A DNA stretch of 64,000 nucleotides from Annulohypoxylon bovei var. microspora. Lineage: Eukaryota; Ascomycota; Sordariomycetes; Xylariales; Hypoxylaceae. Positions within the stretch are counted from its first letter, which is position 1. Each line of letters begins with the position of its first letter. The translations under genes were made by a program, and so were the position numbers. The notes below the pieces were generated by a model that searched no databases, was not told the DNA's origin, and saw only the letters and a list, made by a program, of their open reading frames with translations. The DNA lies in the NCBI GenBank assembly GCA_022836615.1, contig MU405277.1, forward strand, positions 1 to 64,000, written 5' to 3'. Positions 44,869-57,007 of this stretch are shown here, piece by piece.

Positions 44869-47311
44869 TTTATTAGTGCTGACGGGGGTGACGATAAGAA
44901 GAGAGTTCTTCCAAATCTATTGTATTCATAGTTCTTAATGGTACTGATAGACTGGATAGGTACTACCTAATGACAATAGGCGGTCCTGACGCGGATCACT
45001 CGCGGGGAGCCAAGAAATCTTGACTGATTGACAGGATCGGGAATTTTTGACGGAGCGATGCCCCGCCATACTAGGCGTGTGGTGGCATAGTGCGGAGCTA
45101 CGAGACGGAGCCTAAGTTACACCCGCACTTCGCTTGATGGTCGGGTCGTCTTAGTCTAAACAAGCCTAGAACTCGGAGCCATGAATTAGGTAGTTGGATT
45201 AAGCATGTCGCTAAGTTAATAGTGGATCGTCATGATCAAGTTCTTCTCGAATTCAGCAAGTGAGACTGGCGAGGAGATTCTGATTCGATTCGACTACGCT
45301 ATGAGTGAGCGCTAAAGGAAGCACATGGATATACGCTTACTCTCGGTCTAATATCGACGATGAAGATTGGAACTTCTATCTAGTGCTATTGTAAGTCTTA
45401 CTGATCACTTCGTCTTCGAGGAACTGATATTCTGATCAAACTTCGTCGCTATACCACGCTGTTAACTATCTAATTGCTAGATGTCATGACTTATGTTAAA
45501 TATTATTGAGGCGTAAAGGGGCGTGAAAATTGGTATCCACCGATCATTCCTACAAATTTAATGTAGTGACACGGCAAATCGATACCTGGCGATGAGTAAC
45601 AAGCACAAGATCCTTTGCGCCAAAAGTTTTGAAACAAAAGGATCCCGGTTATCGGTCGTAAGACGGTTTGAATCTTACGCCAAGCCCAGGGACCCGGGAC
45701 GGAACGCTAGAACACGAGCCCTTCGGCTAGGTAACAACCCTAGGAACAAATTCCAAACAGTTTCCCGCCTTCTACATCACGTACCTATCTAGATAGACAT
45801 CGATATAAGATGCGAAAAGGCGGAATGTATCGCATTATACAGTCTATCTTGTACGTACCTACCTAGGTAGCTTGGTTCAGCTGCACACGTTGTACGGTAT
45901 TAACCAAATAGACTAAAACTCATCAGAATTGCACATCCGCGATGAAGGAGACCATGCACGGATGCGAGCATCGCGTTGTTCGCGTAAGCAGCCAGCAATC
46001 AGGACGGTCCGAACGAACCATGCGAGCTGAGGGTTATCACCGTTGCGACTGGCCTTTGATTGGCTGCCATGCCGGGGTAAACTACCCAGGTAGTAGTGTG
46101 TGATTTACTTGCTTGCGAACATGGATCCATGGAATAGAATGCTCGGAAGGGCTTCTGGAACGCTACTAGAAGCTAGTTCGCCAACCAATTGTTGACGACC
46201 GCTTGTAAAACGAAGTATCGTACCTAGCTATCCCGTGCGCCGAGTAAAAGTACACGCCTATGTCAGCAACTAGATAACAATGATATCTTACAGAAAGATA
46301 CATACCATGGCGATCATGGGTTGTTTCCGGTTTTGGTGATATTCTACCCTAACTGTTTACGACGCCGAAGTATTGCACGCCATTGAGGCGTTGATGCGGT
46401 TTGTTAATACCTATGTAGTAAATAAAATATATCAAAATATACCTAAGTACATCAGTCCTAGAGCTAGCTCCCGAGGTCTAGTGTCTTTAATTGACTTAAG
46501 GTTGCGAAGGAAGGTTAACTCCCGTTGACTCCATTCTGCTAAGTTTCTTTAGATGTGGAATACTTTTTATTAGCTGCCTATCCGAAAACTTACTCCGCCT
46601 ACTCCGCTAACTTTCACAACTTCCTACTCCATCAACAATCTTCGATGTTCAACCTCTCTTTGGCTCTGTCAGCACGATAATGAACGAATAAACCAATGAT
46701 ACGTCTTATCTCTCAGGGCAACGGTGTGGCGTGACTAGATTGCCTATGCTTGGCAGCTTGCGTTTCCGCCAAGCCAGTCACCAATCAGGACATGATCGTC
46801 AGACGTCAGGATGATCGGATCTGGCGTGGTATCTTTGCTTTTGCATTGATTGGACTGTACGTGCATACCCCGAACTTTACAAGGTAGATACATGTAGCAC
46901 CGTAACATTGATAGGAAGCACCAGCTGAGGGGCAATTCTATCGTAGCGGAAGGTCCCTACCTGAGTCTCTCTACCTGAGTAAGGATTCGTACATACATAT
47001 TAAGGTTCATCTAGTCTTCTTCTAGGGTATTATCAGCTTCTCCTCCTAGTTCCGCTTTTTACATCAAGTTCTAGCTAGAAACAACAATCTTTTCCTCATT
47101 GCTCCATTGAATATCATCATCACCGCGGGCGGAAACCAGACCATCGCTAACGCCAATATATCAATACAACAATAGCTTCTAACGACATCCATAGCGATCA
47201 CTCTATCGTTAAAGTATCATTACAAATGCTTGTCTAGATAACTTCCACTCTTAAGAGGGTCGCGTAGTCATAACTTTCTAGTATTTTTATTTTTATTTTA
47301 TTTTCCTCGTC
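44869..47311. other. Intergenic region, 2.4 kb
   Basis: No gene is seen; a 66-codon frame at 45592 has no support. One tacctacctaggtagc palindrome lies near 45857. The C/T-rich leader at 47040-47311 fits the peptide transporter promoter and UTR. Confidence 0.6.
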
Positions 47312-49380
47312 ATGTCGCCCGATACGAATCGCGAGGGCATCGAAGCCACTCACGAAACCCCCTCTCCCGTGGCTCTGGAGGAAAAGATTTCGAAGGAACA
47401 TGATTTTGCTGCCGTCCACTCGGGCTCGGGATCAGATATAGAAGAATCACTTAGAGGCCCCAACGGCGAGGAATATCCTACCGCGGAAGAGCTCAAGACG
47501 TTACGTCGCGTCAAGGGTCCTATTAATTGGATCATCTACACAATCGCTTTCATCGAGCTCTGTGAGCGATTTGCTTACTATGGAACAACTGCTGTTTGTA
47601 TGATTGAGATGGCCACCGATCTAGTGACTAAGTCTGATTGATTTTCGCATAGTCGTCAATTTTATTTCCGAACCTCTTCCCGCTGGCTCCACTACCGGCG
47701 CCGGCGGGACAGACTTACAAGCTGGCGCTCTCGGCCAAGGACAGCAAGCTTCAACCGGTTTAGTGTTGTTTAACAGTTTTTGGTCATATCTAATGCCTCT
47801 AGCCGGTAAGCAATGCACTTGTCATTTCGATACCTGGTCTAACTGATGCTTTTTTTACCTGTTCAGGTGGTTGGGTAGCTGATGCGTATTGGGGGAAATA
47901 CAAAACGATTCACGCTGCTGTCGCGATAGCCATGTTTGGCCACATCATTCTCATCGTCTCAACTTTGCCGCCGGTCATAGCCAACCCGAAGGGTTCCCTT
48001 GGTTGCTTCTCCCTCGGTCTCATCTTCTTCGGCATTGGTGTTGGATTCTTTAAAGCCAATATCTCGCCTATGATTGCTGAGCAGTACGAAAGCCAACAGC
48101 CGAGAGCTGTCATCAACGTCTTGAAGAGTGGCGAACGCGTTGTCGTTGATCCCATAATAACCATATCCGTTATTTACATGCGTTACTACTTCTTCATTAA
48201 CGTCGGATCCCTGGTTGGGTCGATCGCTATGGTGTATGCTGAGAAATATGTCGGTTTCTGGCTCTCGTTCACTTTACCTACAGGCCTATTTATTTTCTGC
48301 CCCATAGTATTGATCGCATTCAAGAACAAATACGTCCGACGACCGCCAACCGGTTCGGTCCTCGGCAAGGCCGTAGGTTTGGTTGGCCTATCGATGAAGG
48401 GCCGATGGTCTCTAAATCCGATCACAACTATCCGGCACATGCGTGAGCCAGGCTTCTTTGAGAGAGTCAAGCCGAGCAAGATCCCCAAATCTGAGCAACC
48501 TCCTTGGATGACCTTTGATGATCACTGGGTCGATGAGGTGCGCCGTGGTTTCAAGGCTTGCAGCGTCTTTGTTTGGTACCCGATCTATTGGCTTTCCTAC
48601 AATCAATTGAACAACAATCTCGTTTCTCAAGCCGCTACTATGATGCTCAAAGGCGTACCTAACGATGTAGTAAACAACCTCGATCCTATCGCCTTGCTGA
48701 TATTTATCCCTATTGTCGACAAGTTCGTGTACCCTTCCCTTAGGCGTGCTGGTATTAACCTCACCCCTATCAAGAAGATCACCGGCGGTTTTGCGATCGG
48801 CACTTTGTCAATGGTGGTTGCCGCCATTATTCAACATTATATCTATATGGAGTCGCCATGTAGGTCCATTTCTGGGTACGGATATGTGACCGACTGCAAA
48901 GAAACTCTAGGACTCCCAACTGATGCGTCTGAGTCTCAATACAAATCGCCAATCAGTGTCTGGGTCCAAACACCGGCCTACATCCTCATCGCCTTCGCCG
49001 AAATCTGCGCGTCAATCACCGGTCTCGAGTACGCTTTTACCAAGGCGCCGAAGAACATGCGGGGCTTTATCACAGGTATATTCTGGTTCTCGCAAGCCTT
49101 CTCCTCTGCCATCGGCCAAGCTTTTGTACCCCTCGCAATCGACCCTTACCTGGTGTGGCTGTACGTGACCATCGCCATTATCTCGGCCCTTGGCGGCATT
49201 GGCTTCTGGTTCAACTTCGCTAAGCTTGACAGCGAGGAGGAGGCGTTGAATGCCCTCCCCGACAGTCTTTTCAAGGGCAGCAAAACCCAGGATGAGGACT
49301 TGGCTGCCATAGAGGCAGCGCAAGCAGAGCAGGAGAAGATTCGGCATGCTCAGGGGCTAGATAAAAGCCCCGCCCCTTAA
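47312..49380 (+). CDS. Proton-dependent oligopeptide transporter (POT/PTR2 family)
   Basis: Three exons (47312-47597, 47653-47805, 47867-49380) give 650 aa. A hydrophilic N-terminus of about 70 residues is followed by the POT family start IELCERFAYYG (the ExxER-type proton-coupling motif region). GGWVADAYWGKYKTI (the loop motif), GVGFFKANISPM and YFFINVGSLVGS come next, with about twelve membrane segments in all. It imports di- and tripeptides with protons across the plasma membrane. The first intron interrupts TM1 (TTAV|FVNF), so unspliced reading stops early. The tail is charged. Nitrogen-source control is typical of the family, but nothing in the promoter was tested. Confidence 0.94.
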
Positions 49381-50734
49381 TTTCGAAGTAAGACTTGCGT
49401 GAGCTTCTGTAATACTCTCAAGCCGTTTCAAGTATATACTGGGCTGTTGTTGGAATTTCTCCGATTAATGGTTTCCACGAGCGCGATTACTGAATTCGCA
49501 CAATACCCATATTCGTACCTAGTAATAGTATTAGTTAAGTAGAAAGAAGTATATGCATCGTTTCCATCCTCGTTCGTCCATGAATAGGTACCTACCTAAT
49601 CAAGTGTCTCATCTAAACTTAAATAGATGTTGGGTGGCACATGGGTCAAAACTGTGTAACTTGAGACCTTGGCGCACTGTACAAAAAGCTTTGTTCTAGT
49701 GGCTGAGTGCCTTGGACTATGGCGGTAAGCCATTGAAATTTAGCGAAGAAAATCAGTATTAGGCTTGAGGCTTAGCTGGAGGCAAATACAGTGCCGATTG
49801 ATTGCTAATCTTATTACGCACTGGGTAAGGAACCACGAAGGATGCGCGAAACTTTTAGCTTCACCCTTCGCAGCTGGAGTTGTAGATATACGATGGCTTA
49901 TCGAACTACGCGCTCCTTGCAGCTTTCTTAGATCTTGCGGTGTGATGGAGAACGGAGCGCTGGTTTCTGCGTATGAGTGTGATGTCAGGTTCGTACGGGA
50001 AATGTGGGATGTTAACTTGTTAGGGAATGGGGCCCATAGGTGTAGCTGAGTGTCGAGTAAAAGGTACCTAGATGTAAGAGGTTTGTTGTTAGCTCGTTGC
50101 TAAGTAATATATAAGACTATTAACGCCTGCGTTTTAAGACCAAGGAGTTGAAGCCTTTTATATACCTAGGTATGTAAATAGTTAGGGAGCTCACCCCGGT
50201 AGGGGGGTCTCCACTATTACCCCCAACGGTAAAGTTGGGGAAAAGGGGGGACTGTTCGGAATACCAGGGCCGCGAGTTATTAAGAATTCATCTGTAGTAA
50301 TACAAGAGGTCTCTAATTTCGTATTAATACGAGAACTTGGTTCACACGATATCAAGATATAGGTAAGTGTGAGGAGGCAATTTGATTGTGAAAGGGTGCG
50401 AAGTGTGGCTCGTTCGGCAGCACAGCCAGTTAGGTACCCAGGGCACTAAAGTACATGGAAGCAACCTTTTCCTATGAGAAGAGATACTATAGACGACTTG
50501 ATTCCTTCATGATGAGCGTGTACGGTGTTCCCCCTTTTGCCCTTAGACCACGGTCGATCCAACCTCAGCAGCAGTATGTTTGGCGAAAGCTACTTCATCC
50601 AGAACCTGTCAGTAGCCACCCGGCGCATGGGTATGGGCGTAGTCTGTCATCTTAAATAAACCGTTAGCACGACCTCCCAAACAACCATTATAAAAAAAGA
50701 GCAACTTACTCACTACCGCCCCAACCTAGCGTCC
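49381..50734. other. Intergenic region, 1.35 kb
   Basis: No supported gene; a 94-codon frame at 49765 opens with TTG. A ccccaac/gttgggg hairpin (50221-50227 and 50234-50240) is flanked by G runs. Confidence 0.6.
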
Positions 50735-51142
50735 CTACTCTCTGCCAAAGGCATCCAGAGCCGGGGTGCGAACGCCCATCTCGCGCTGCAGCTGGCGCTC
50801 CATCTGCAGGCAGCCCTCGACGTACCAGACGAACGAGGGGCGGACGCCCAGGGCGCAGTTCCGGCACAGGGGCGTGAAGATGTCGCCGCGGCCGGCGGTC
50901 GGGTGGTACGCGACGCCGAGGTACTCGAGCACCTGGCGGCGCGGGTGCGGGTACGCGTGCCGGTTGCCGCACGGGTGCTGGCGCAGGAGCAGCTGCGTCT
51001 GGCGCGCGCGCGTCAGGTAGCCGAGCCCGTGGAACACGGGCCGCTGCGCGAACTGCGCGATCGTGAAGAAGCCCGGCTCGTCGTCGCGGGGCGCGCTGGT
51101 GTTGGCGCGGGGCGCGGCGTTGTTGGTGGTGTTGGGAGGCAT
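50735..51142 (-). CDS. Hypothetical protein, 135 aa, GC-rich
   Basis: A single-exon frame starting at ATG 51142. No family is recognised. The N-terminus is Asn/Ala/Arg-rich. The core carries aromatic and His/Cys residues: HPCGNRH, HPRRQVLEYLGVAYHP and LCRNC, then VRPSFVWYVEGCLQMERQLQ. The paired Cys/His could bind zinc, but the spacing is not a known finger. GC content is far above the flanks, and third positions look codon-biased, which supports a real gene. The product and role are unknown. Confidence 0.6.
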   Translation of the reverse strand: MPPNTTNNAAPRANTSAPRDDEPGFFTIAQFAQRPVFHGLGYLTRARQTQLLLRQHPCGNRHAYPHPRRQVLEYLGVAYHPTAGRGDIFTPLCRNCALGVRPSFVWYVEGCLQMERQLQREMGVRTPALDAFGRE

Positions 51143-51546
51143 TGTGGCGGTGGTAGTTGATGCTGTCTTCCAGTGTGAGATGCGAAGAGTTGGTGGAAAG
51201 TGAAGTTGTGGTTGGTGGGTTTGAAGGAAATGGATGGGAATTGGAGGTAGATAATTCGCAGCTTTTCCCCGTTGTAAGATGAAAGCTTAGGGTTAGGTCT
51301 ACTACCTCTACAGGACGTAGGAGTTAGTACATAAAGTTATTGTCCAGAGCATGTACAATCATCGTATGGATCGTAGGTCGAGTAGTTGAGGGTTCACGAT
51401 AGGGGGCTCAAGTAATGGAGGACAAACAAAGAAATGTGATGGGTATATTAAGATATTAACGCCTCTCGTCCTACCAACAGTACTAATATATAGCTATGAT
51501 ATAAACAACAACCACAAGTTCCATTGTGACTCCAAGACGAGCATTC
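51143..51546. other. Intergenic spacer
   Basis: Between the 135-aa gene start and the 3' end of the small double-CxxC gene. Nothing is recognised. Confidence 0.6.
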
Positions 51547-51879
51547 TTAGTCCATGTAGGTTCCGCAAAGCCCACAGTCCCTGCCCGAGAAGACCCATTG
51601 TTCCAATCCGCGTGATCGGCAGTATAAACAACGCTTTCCCGGAGCCTATAATAATACTTGATTAATGGATTGGAACACTATAATGTACATAAATGGGCTA
51701 CATACCTTTCCTGTCATGGTGTTGGGACGCTGGCTGCTGTCGGTATAATATTGAGACGATGATCCGGTGGTGGATGAGCTGACACGTTGGATCGTCCTTC
51801 CTTGGTCGCTAGACTTGGTCTTTTGGCCCCGGGTTCCGGAGTGGCCCTTAGAAGCTGAGGACTTTCCTTGGGACGGCAT
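51547..51879 (-). CDS. Small double-CxxC (zinc-ribbon-like) protein, 90 aa
   Basis: Two exons, 51879-51706 and 51645-51547, separated by a 60-nt GTATGT...TATAG intron with exact phase. The first 58 residues are a basic, Ser/Thr/Gly/Gln-rich arm. The last 32 residues, all from exon 2, hold two CxxC pairs (C64-x2-C67 and C82-x2-C85) spaced like a mini zinc ribbon and end TYMD. The unspliced frame runs 19 codons into the intron and hides the domain. No family is recognised. It is likely nuclear or RNA/DNA-associated if zinc binding is real, but that is inference. Confidence 0.72.
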
Positions 51880-53927
51880 GGTTGCTTGTTTTTATCTTGT
51901 ATAATTTGTGATATACTACGCGTTGATAGGATAATGATGAAGATTTCAAGTTTGGTAAAGGGTATGTAAATCTAAATTTCTCTTCTGTTAGAAACTAGTG
52001 CTAAAGTTTGCTTTTGTAGGTTTTCTTGCAGCCTAGATTTTGTCAGCCAGAGGCGTTTGGCCTTGTCTCGGTGTCTCAGAGTCAGTTAAGTTGCAATAGG
52101 GAGTCAATGACTTGCAAATAGGCTGACTAAGTAGTTAACTAGGTGATTAGCAAGTCAATTGAATTGCTAATTGACACAAACTACTCGATCGGTAGGGTAA
52201 AGACTGAGTCTTCCATAATCAAAAACATTGAATCTTTGAAGTTATTTCTCAATCATATTCACAAGGTCACCGAAATAAAAAATCGAAAAATGCTTGAGTA
52301 GGTAACTAAGAGAAAGTTAAGTAGATAAGTGATTAGAACCAAAAACGGTCTAACTTTACTTGTGGCGCTATAGGTAGAATACTGCTCACCTAACCTATAG
52401 GCAAGTACTCTTTGCAAATCAGAATCAATTTCCGTAGGTGCCAGGTTGAATCGGGGCTTGGTCTATCAATAGATTGATTGACCTGTTAGGAGGAATAGTT
52501 GATGTGACGGTAACTAGTCATAAGATAGCATGTACAAAAGGTAACTATAGCCTACATGTATAATGCAATCTTCAACATGTCCAAAGCTCTTCGCCTAGCA
52601 ACATTGTTGCTACCCCTTCCACTAAGTTTACATCGTGATAGGCGGTTCGTAGATGCTATAATCTGTAGGCACCAAACGCAGTAAAAGGGGTACGTACCTA
52701 CATAATTTATGATTCTGAAGTATCAGCTAGTGCTAAAAGGACCTAAGCAGTTCTAGTGCTGGATGGTCGGCGACGAATGCCGGGACAATCTCGGGGGTTG
52801 CCACGGAAATTGACAACCACGATAGGCGTTATAATTAAAAATAATAGTCTAGAAATTCAGAGCAAAAACGCGGATCCCCCAGAAGTACCTCTGGTACTCT
52901 CTGAGTCGTAGGTTAGAGGTCTTGTGCGCACAGGACCTCGACAATATCTACCGGGTTGACAAACGCTTGCGCAGGTGTTTGGGATGGGTTCGAACAGCCT
53001 ACCGAAGTCTGGCTGGCCCACGTTTCCGGATGAGGCTGCTCTACTCATCGGCTTCCGGAGCAAATCTTTTTGCCAGTTTATGTGATTTTATTATATGAAA
53101 TGTTTGCTACGAAGCGCAGTCAGGGGGGTCTGAGGTACCTAGATATGGACGCAGCCTGAACGATAGTTACATGGTAGGGGTACCGAGGGACTGCTCTAAA
53201 TTTTGGTTGCTAGGTGCAATGATAAGGACCGTAAATTTAATTCTTGTGGAGGTCAGGTGTATGAAACCATTTCAAGGTCCATGGTTCAAATTGAAAACTC
53301 ATCGTTTTTTTCTTTCTTTCTTTCTTTTTTCATTTCATCTCAGGACATTTCGATCCTGTACCATCACCTACCTTAGTACCTAGACAGGCAGTACTCCTCT
53401 TGAATACTTACATATCTGAATACTCACCCCTTATTATACTTTATTACTAGCATGTCGAAATGAGGTCGGGATATACACGTGACCCGTCTCTACCTACCTA
53501 GGTAAAGTTTGTCTTGCATATGTGTTGAATGTAATTACGTATAATTATCCCATCTTTTAAGAATGTATCCATTATTATCCGTGTCTTAAATATACTAATT
53601 TGAGTATATATATTATATATATAGCCCTTATCTCTTTTAACTCTGGCTAGATATCTCCCCTTATAGTTTATTAGCTATTAGAAGGGCTATAGTAGCATAA
53701 CTAATTGTCAGTACGTACCCACACTAAAAAGGGAGGAGGCATGTACCTACCAAGATATTGAAGGATATACGATCTATTTTACAGTACAAGTCCCAAAAAT
53801 CCTGCAATTTCTACGGTCTCCTTTCTTCGGTCGAATTGTACAACCGATATCTCATGAAGTCGTATTCTGTGTTACATAGGTAGATAGGACGCTAGCTCAG
53901 ACATATAATAGCCAACACAAAAAGGAT
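51880..53927. other. Intergenic region, 2 kb
   Basis: AT-rich with no gene. It includes a (tttc)n tract at about 53310-53330, a tacctacctaggta palindrome near 53491, and an AT-alternating stretch at about 53600-53625. Confidence 0.6.
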
Positions 53928-55952
53928 TTATGTCGAGCTGCTTAGTACCTTTTTCAGTAACTGAAGTTTATCTGTGACCTGTTCCCTGAACATCATTCGC
54001 AATCTAGACTCAATCGAATTAGAGGACTCCCCTGTATACGCAGGTTTCTCTACCTGAGTAGCCTCGAGACACATCGCCACGATATCACGATAAGAATCGC
54101 CGCATTCATTCGCTGCCTTCTCTATCGGAGTGAGGATGTTGGTAGCCTCCCCACTCCTCTCTGAAACCCCTAGCAAATATCCGGCTATAACTCGTAAATC
54201 TTTGGATTTCATTTTCCGCAAATCTTGGATGCCCAAGATATCTTCAATCGGTTTCCATAGAGCGATTTCTATAAGCATGACACCTAAGCTGTACATATCG
54301 TATGATTTTCGATAGTGGTTCTTTGCTTCCTCAAACTGAGCAAGAGGATGTCGATAGATATCTGACCATGGGTCAAATGGAGGCTTCGCCGTCATTTCAA
54401 GTATGTCACTTGGCCGAGAGAGGTCATATCCCGTGACATAGGGCTTAGCGAGGTTTGGTTCGTTTGTCTCCTCACAAAAGAACAAGATATTGTCGCTCTT
54501 GAGGCCTTTATGTAGCCAGTCGACCGAGTGGAAGCTAAAAAGGCAATCAGCTAAGGTGCTGCAGAGAGATATCCTCGTAGTTATCGGAGGCTTCGGGCGA
54601 TTAGTTAGTAGTTGATGGAGCGTTGTCAACGTCGAGTTTGGATATAAATCGGATGGATTTTCAAAAACCATTCCAAAGCTAGATTCTCCATTGCGCATTG
54701 AGATTTTAGTATAGCCCAGACACTTCGGGGCTCGAAAATTCGATGGTATCTCCTCGCAGAGCAACCTAGTGATCATCACTGCCCTTTTCTCGGATAATGA
54801 CACAACCGAATATTCTTCCAGGCAGTGTGGTGACTGCTTAATCCATTCAACCCAGACGTTACAATTATTTAAAGATGCTACCGACCGTCTTCCTTGGTCG
54901 CGGTTATGAAGGAACTCCCTAGAAATATTAAGCAAAGATATATCCAGCATCATAGAAGTAGACTTGAACAAGGTGGAAGATGTGCCAGGAACTTGTGGTT
55001 GATCGATCTCGATATGGCGAAGTTTGAGGGTTGCCAACTTTCGAACATGTTGTCTTTTCTTATAATCATCGACTTTGCTCTCTATGATAGCTGATTCTAG
55101 CAACGAATTTTCGGCTATTTCAGGTAGAAATGGGCCTACCGTCTTTTCAAAATCGATCGCGTCTCGATCAAGGGCCTCAATTAACGCCCTCAGACTCTTT
55201 ACGTCGTTCCGGAGTTGCAAGAGCTCCAGATAATTCATTTCAACGTGTCTTTCTAGTCTCATCGCGTGTGAAGCGTCGAGGAGACCTACGAGAAAAGAAT
55301 TAAGATCCTTGAGCTTTTCTACAAGGGTCTCGAATCCTTCTCGATCGACGCTCACCCAAACAAGCCGTTTAGGTTCTGCAAATATCGTTCGAAGCTTGCG
55401 CGCAGCTGTTGCTGTTCGATCTCCCACTTTCCGGAAACTTCTAGATAAGGAGAAACACCGTGTATCTTCATATGAACCATCAGTTCCTACGACCCCTAAG
55501 GAGTCGGCAGAGAGTAATCCCATAAGACTTGTTTGAGGTTCACCCTTGTCGTGCCAGGGGATATTTCCTTGGCCCACAATATTGGCGTACTGCCCATTTT
55601 TCTCTTCATATTTCTGGAAGAGGGAATTGATTTCAACAAGGACGTCTCTTAGTAGTAAATGATTGATTTGAAGGGTTGCACAGAGTTTTCCTTGTTTATG
55701 CAGAAGGCCAGCTTCGAAAGCAAAGCTCATAAATCGTTGCTGCTCCATCTGGACTCGAACCCTTAAGTACTTGTATGATTCTGGCATATGGATAGCCTCG
55801 GAGAAGTATTTGTATCCTGTTATGATTTAGCTAAATTCTCTTATAAAACTTTTCTGCCGTAACAAACTCTTAATGCACTCATCTGCAATCTGTAAGATAA
55901 ACGATGCGGCGCCAATACCTAGACCTATCGTTGATAGAGGATCGGCCATCAT
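53928..55952 (-). CDS. HeLo-type prion-inhibition domain + pseudokinase protein
   Basis: Two exons, 55952-55868 and 55816-53928, give 657 aa. Exon 1 supplies the HeLo-type start (MADPLSTIGLGIGAASF), which is absent from the long frame alone. Residues about 1-240 form the helical HeLo-like domain, of the kind that forms membrane pores in HET-S-type cell death. The C-terminal half is kinase-like: an HGLK-type loop reads HKGLKSDNIL, and YSLGVMLIEIALW is the conserved helix. The catalytic Asp of HRD is replaced (KG) and DFG is absent (GYDLSRP), so it is a pseudokinase. Such proteins act in fungal nonself recognition or regulated cell death by family analogy. It is divergent from the kinase gene at 57 kb. 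Two in-frame ATGs (55952, 55949) are adjacent; either may be used. Confidence 0.85.
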
Positions 55953-56303
55953 TGAGCTATCTACCCAAATGTGGTATATTCGTTGCGGTATAGGTTTATG
56001 CGTCTCAGCGGCCTTTGTGCAAAAATGGCTTACCGGATGGGCCCTTCATTTAGGATATTCTACCGCTTATCAAGGCTTATAGCAGGGTTTTTAAGGACTA
56101 GCCCCCAAAACTATGACGTGGTCCAATATAAAAAATCAGTGACAGTTAATTCGCTGTCCGTTTAGATTAGGCTCTACGTGAGATCATTGTGCAGCCGAAA
56201 GCGCAAGGTATTATAATACTCAGCATAGAATATTGGCCCCAAAAAGACATCTCCAAATACTAGTGGCGGCAGGGAAGAGGTGGGGTGGGGCTATTAATAT
56301 ATT
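55953..56303. other. Intergenic region upstream of the HeLo-pseudokinase gene
   Basis: Promoter side of the pseudokinase gene up to the solo LTR. The short frames on the plus strand are not supported. Confidence 0.6.
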
Positions 56304-56507
56304 TGTCAGATATCAGATGACTAAGGTGGAGAGATTGTGGCGATCATCGGGCCGGTTCATCCGTAAAAGATCAGGCCCTTAGTTTCAACCATGTAATCGT
56401 GAGATATCGCCCTTTCTAACCATTACAACAACAATTCAGTTGATCAACCTTTTTATCATCAACCACAAATTACGTATCCAGTAATTCATCCCCACTTTCG
56501 TGTGACA
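56304..56507 (+). mobile_element. Solo Copia LTR (204 bp)
   Basis: Starts TG and ends CA, 204 bp long. It is flanked by a perfect 5-bp target duplication, atatt (56299-56303 and 56508-56512). Its sequence matches the right LTR of the full element at 62326-62529 with only scattered differences, mostly C-to-T in the latter. It is the least mutated of the three LTR copies, a scar left by recombination between two LTRs. Confidence 0.93.
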
Positions 56508-57007
56508 ATATTGTTGCACTTTTGATACAACCCCATAATAGTGTTGAGCTATTTTCTACGAGATGAGGCTCTGCGCTCTGCCCGGAGTATCTACTTTGCA
56601 GTACAATTACTTTAGAGGTGAGCAAGGCTTAGAAAATAGAAGAAGAAAAAAGCATGGTTAGGCAGATCATGTACCACTTAGCCTCATGCAAGTACCACAT
56701 AGAGCCAGAGCCAACCGGAATTTAAGTTAAGTACGATATTTCGACTCTGGTTGGCTAACCTCCCTCCCCAGTACCTCGTAATCCTTATCTGAGGCTGTCA
56801 GGCATTCTGGAACGCAAGGTTTTTTTGGGGGGGTTTTTTTTTTTTTTTGAAATGTGACTCGATCAGTGACTACAGAATATGCGACCGAACCGGGGCTGGT
56901 TAGGAAATATATGAAGACTGCGTCGCTATTCTTGCAACTTCTACGAAATTGACCTACCTACTTTACCTACTTTTACATAGCCCTACATAGCCCACTAGCC
57001 TAATAGT
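56508..57007. other. Intergenic region between the solo LTR and the kinase gene start
   Basis: No gene. A mixed T/G homopolymer run lies at about 56819-56850. It is the presumed promoter of the disrupted kinase gene. Confidence 0.6.

Noticed and set aside
49765..50049. 94-codon plus-strand frame
   Set aside because: Opens with TTG and has no recognisable domain.
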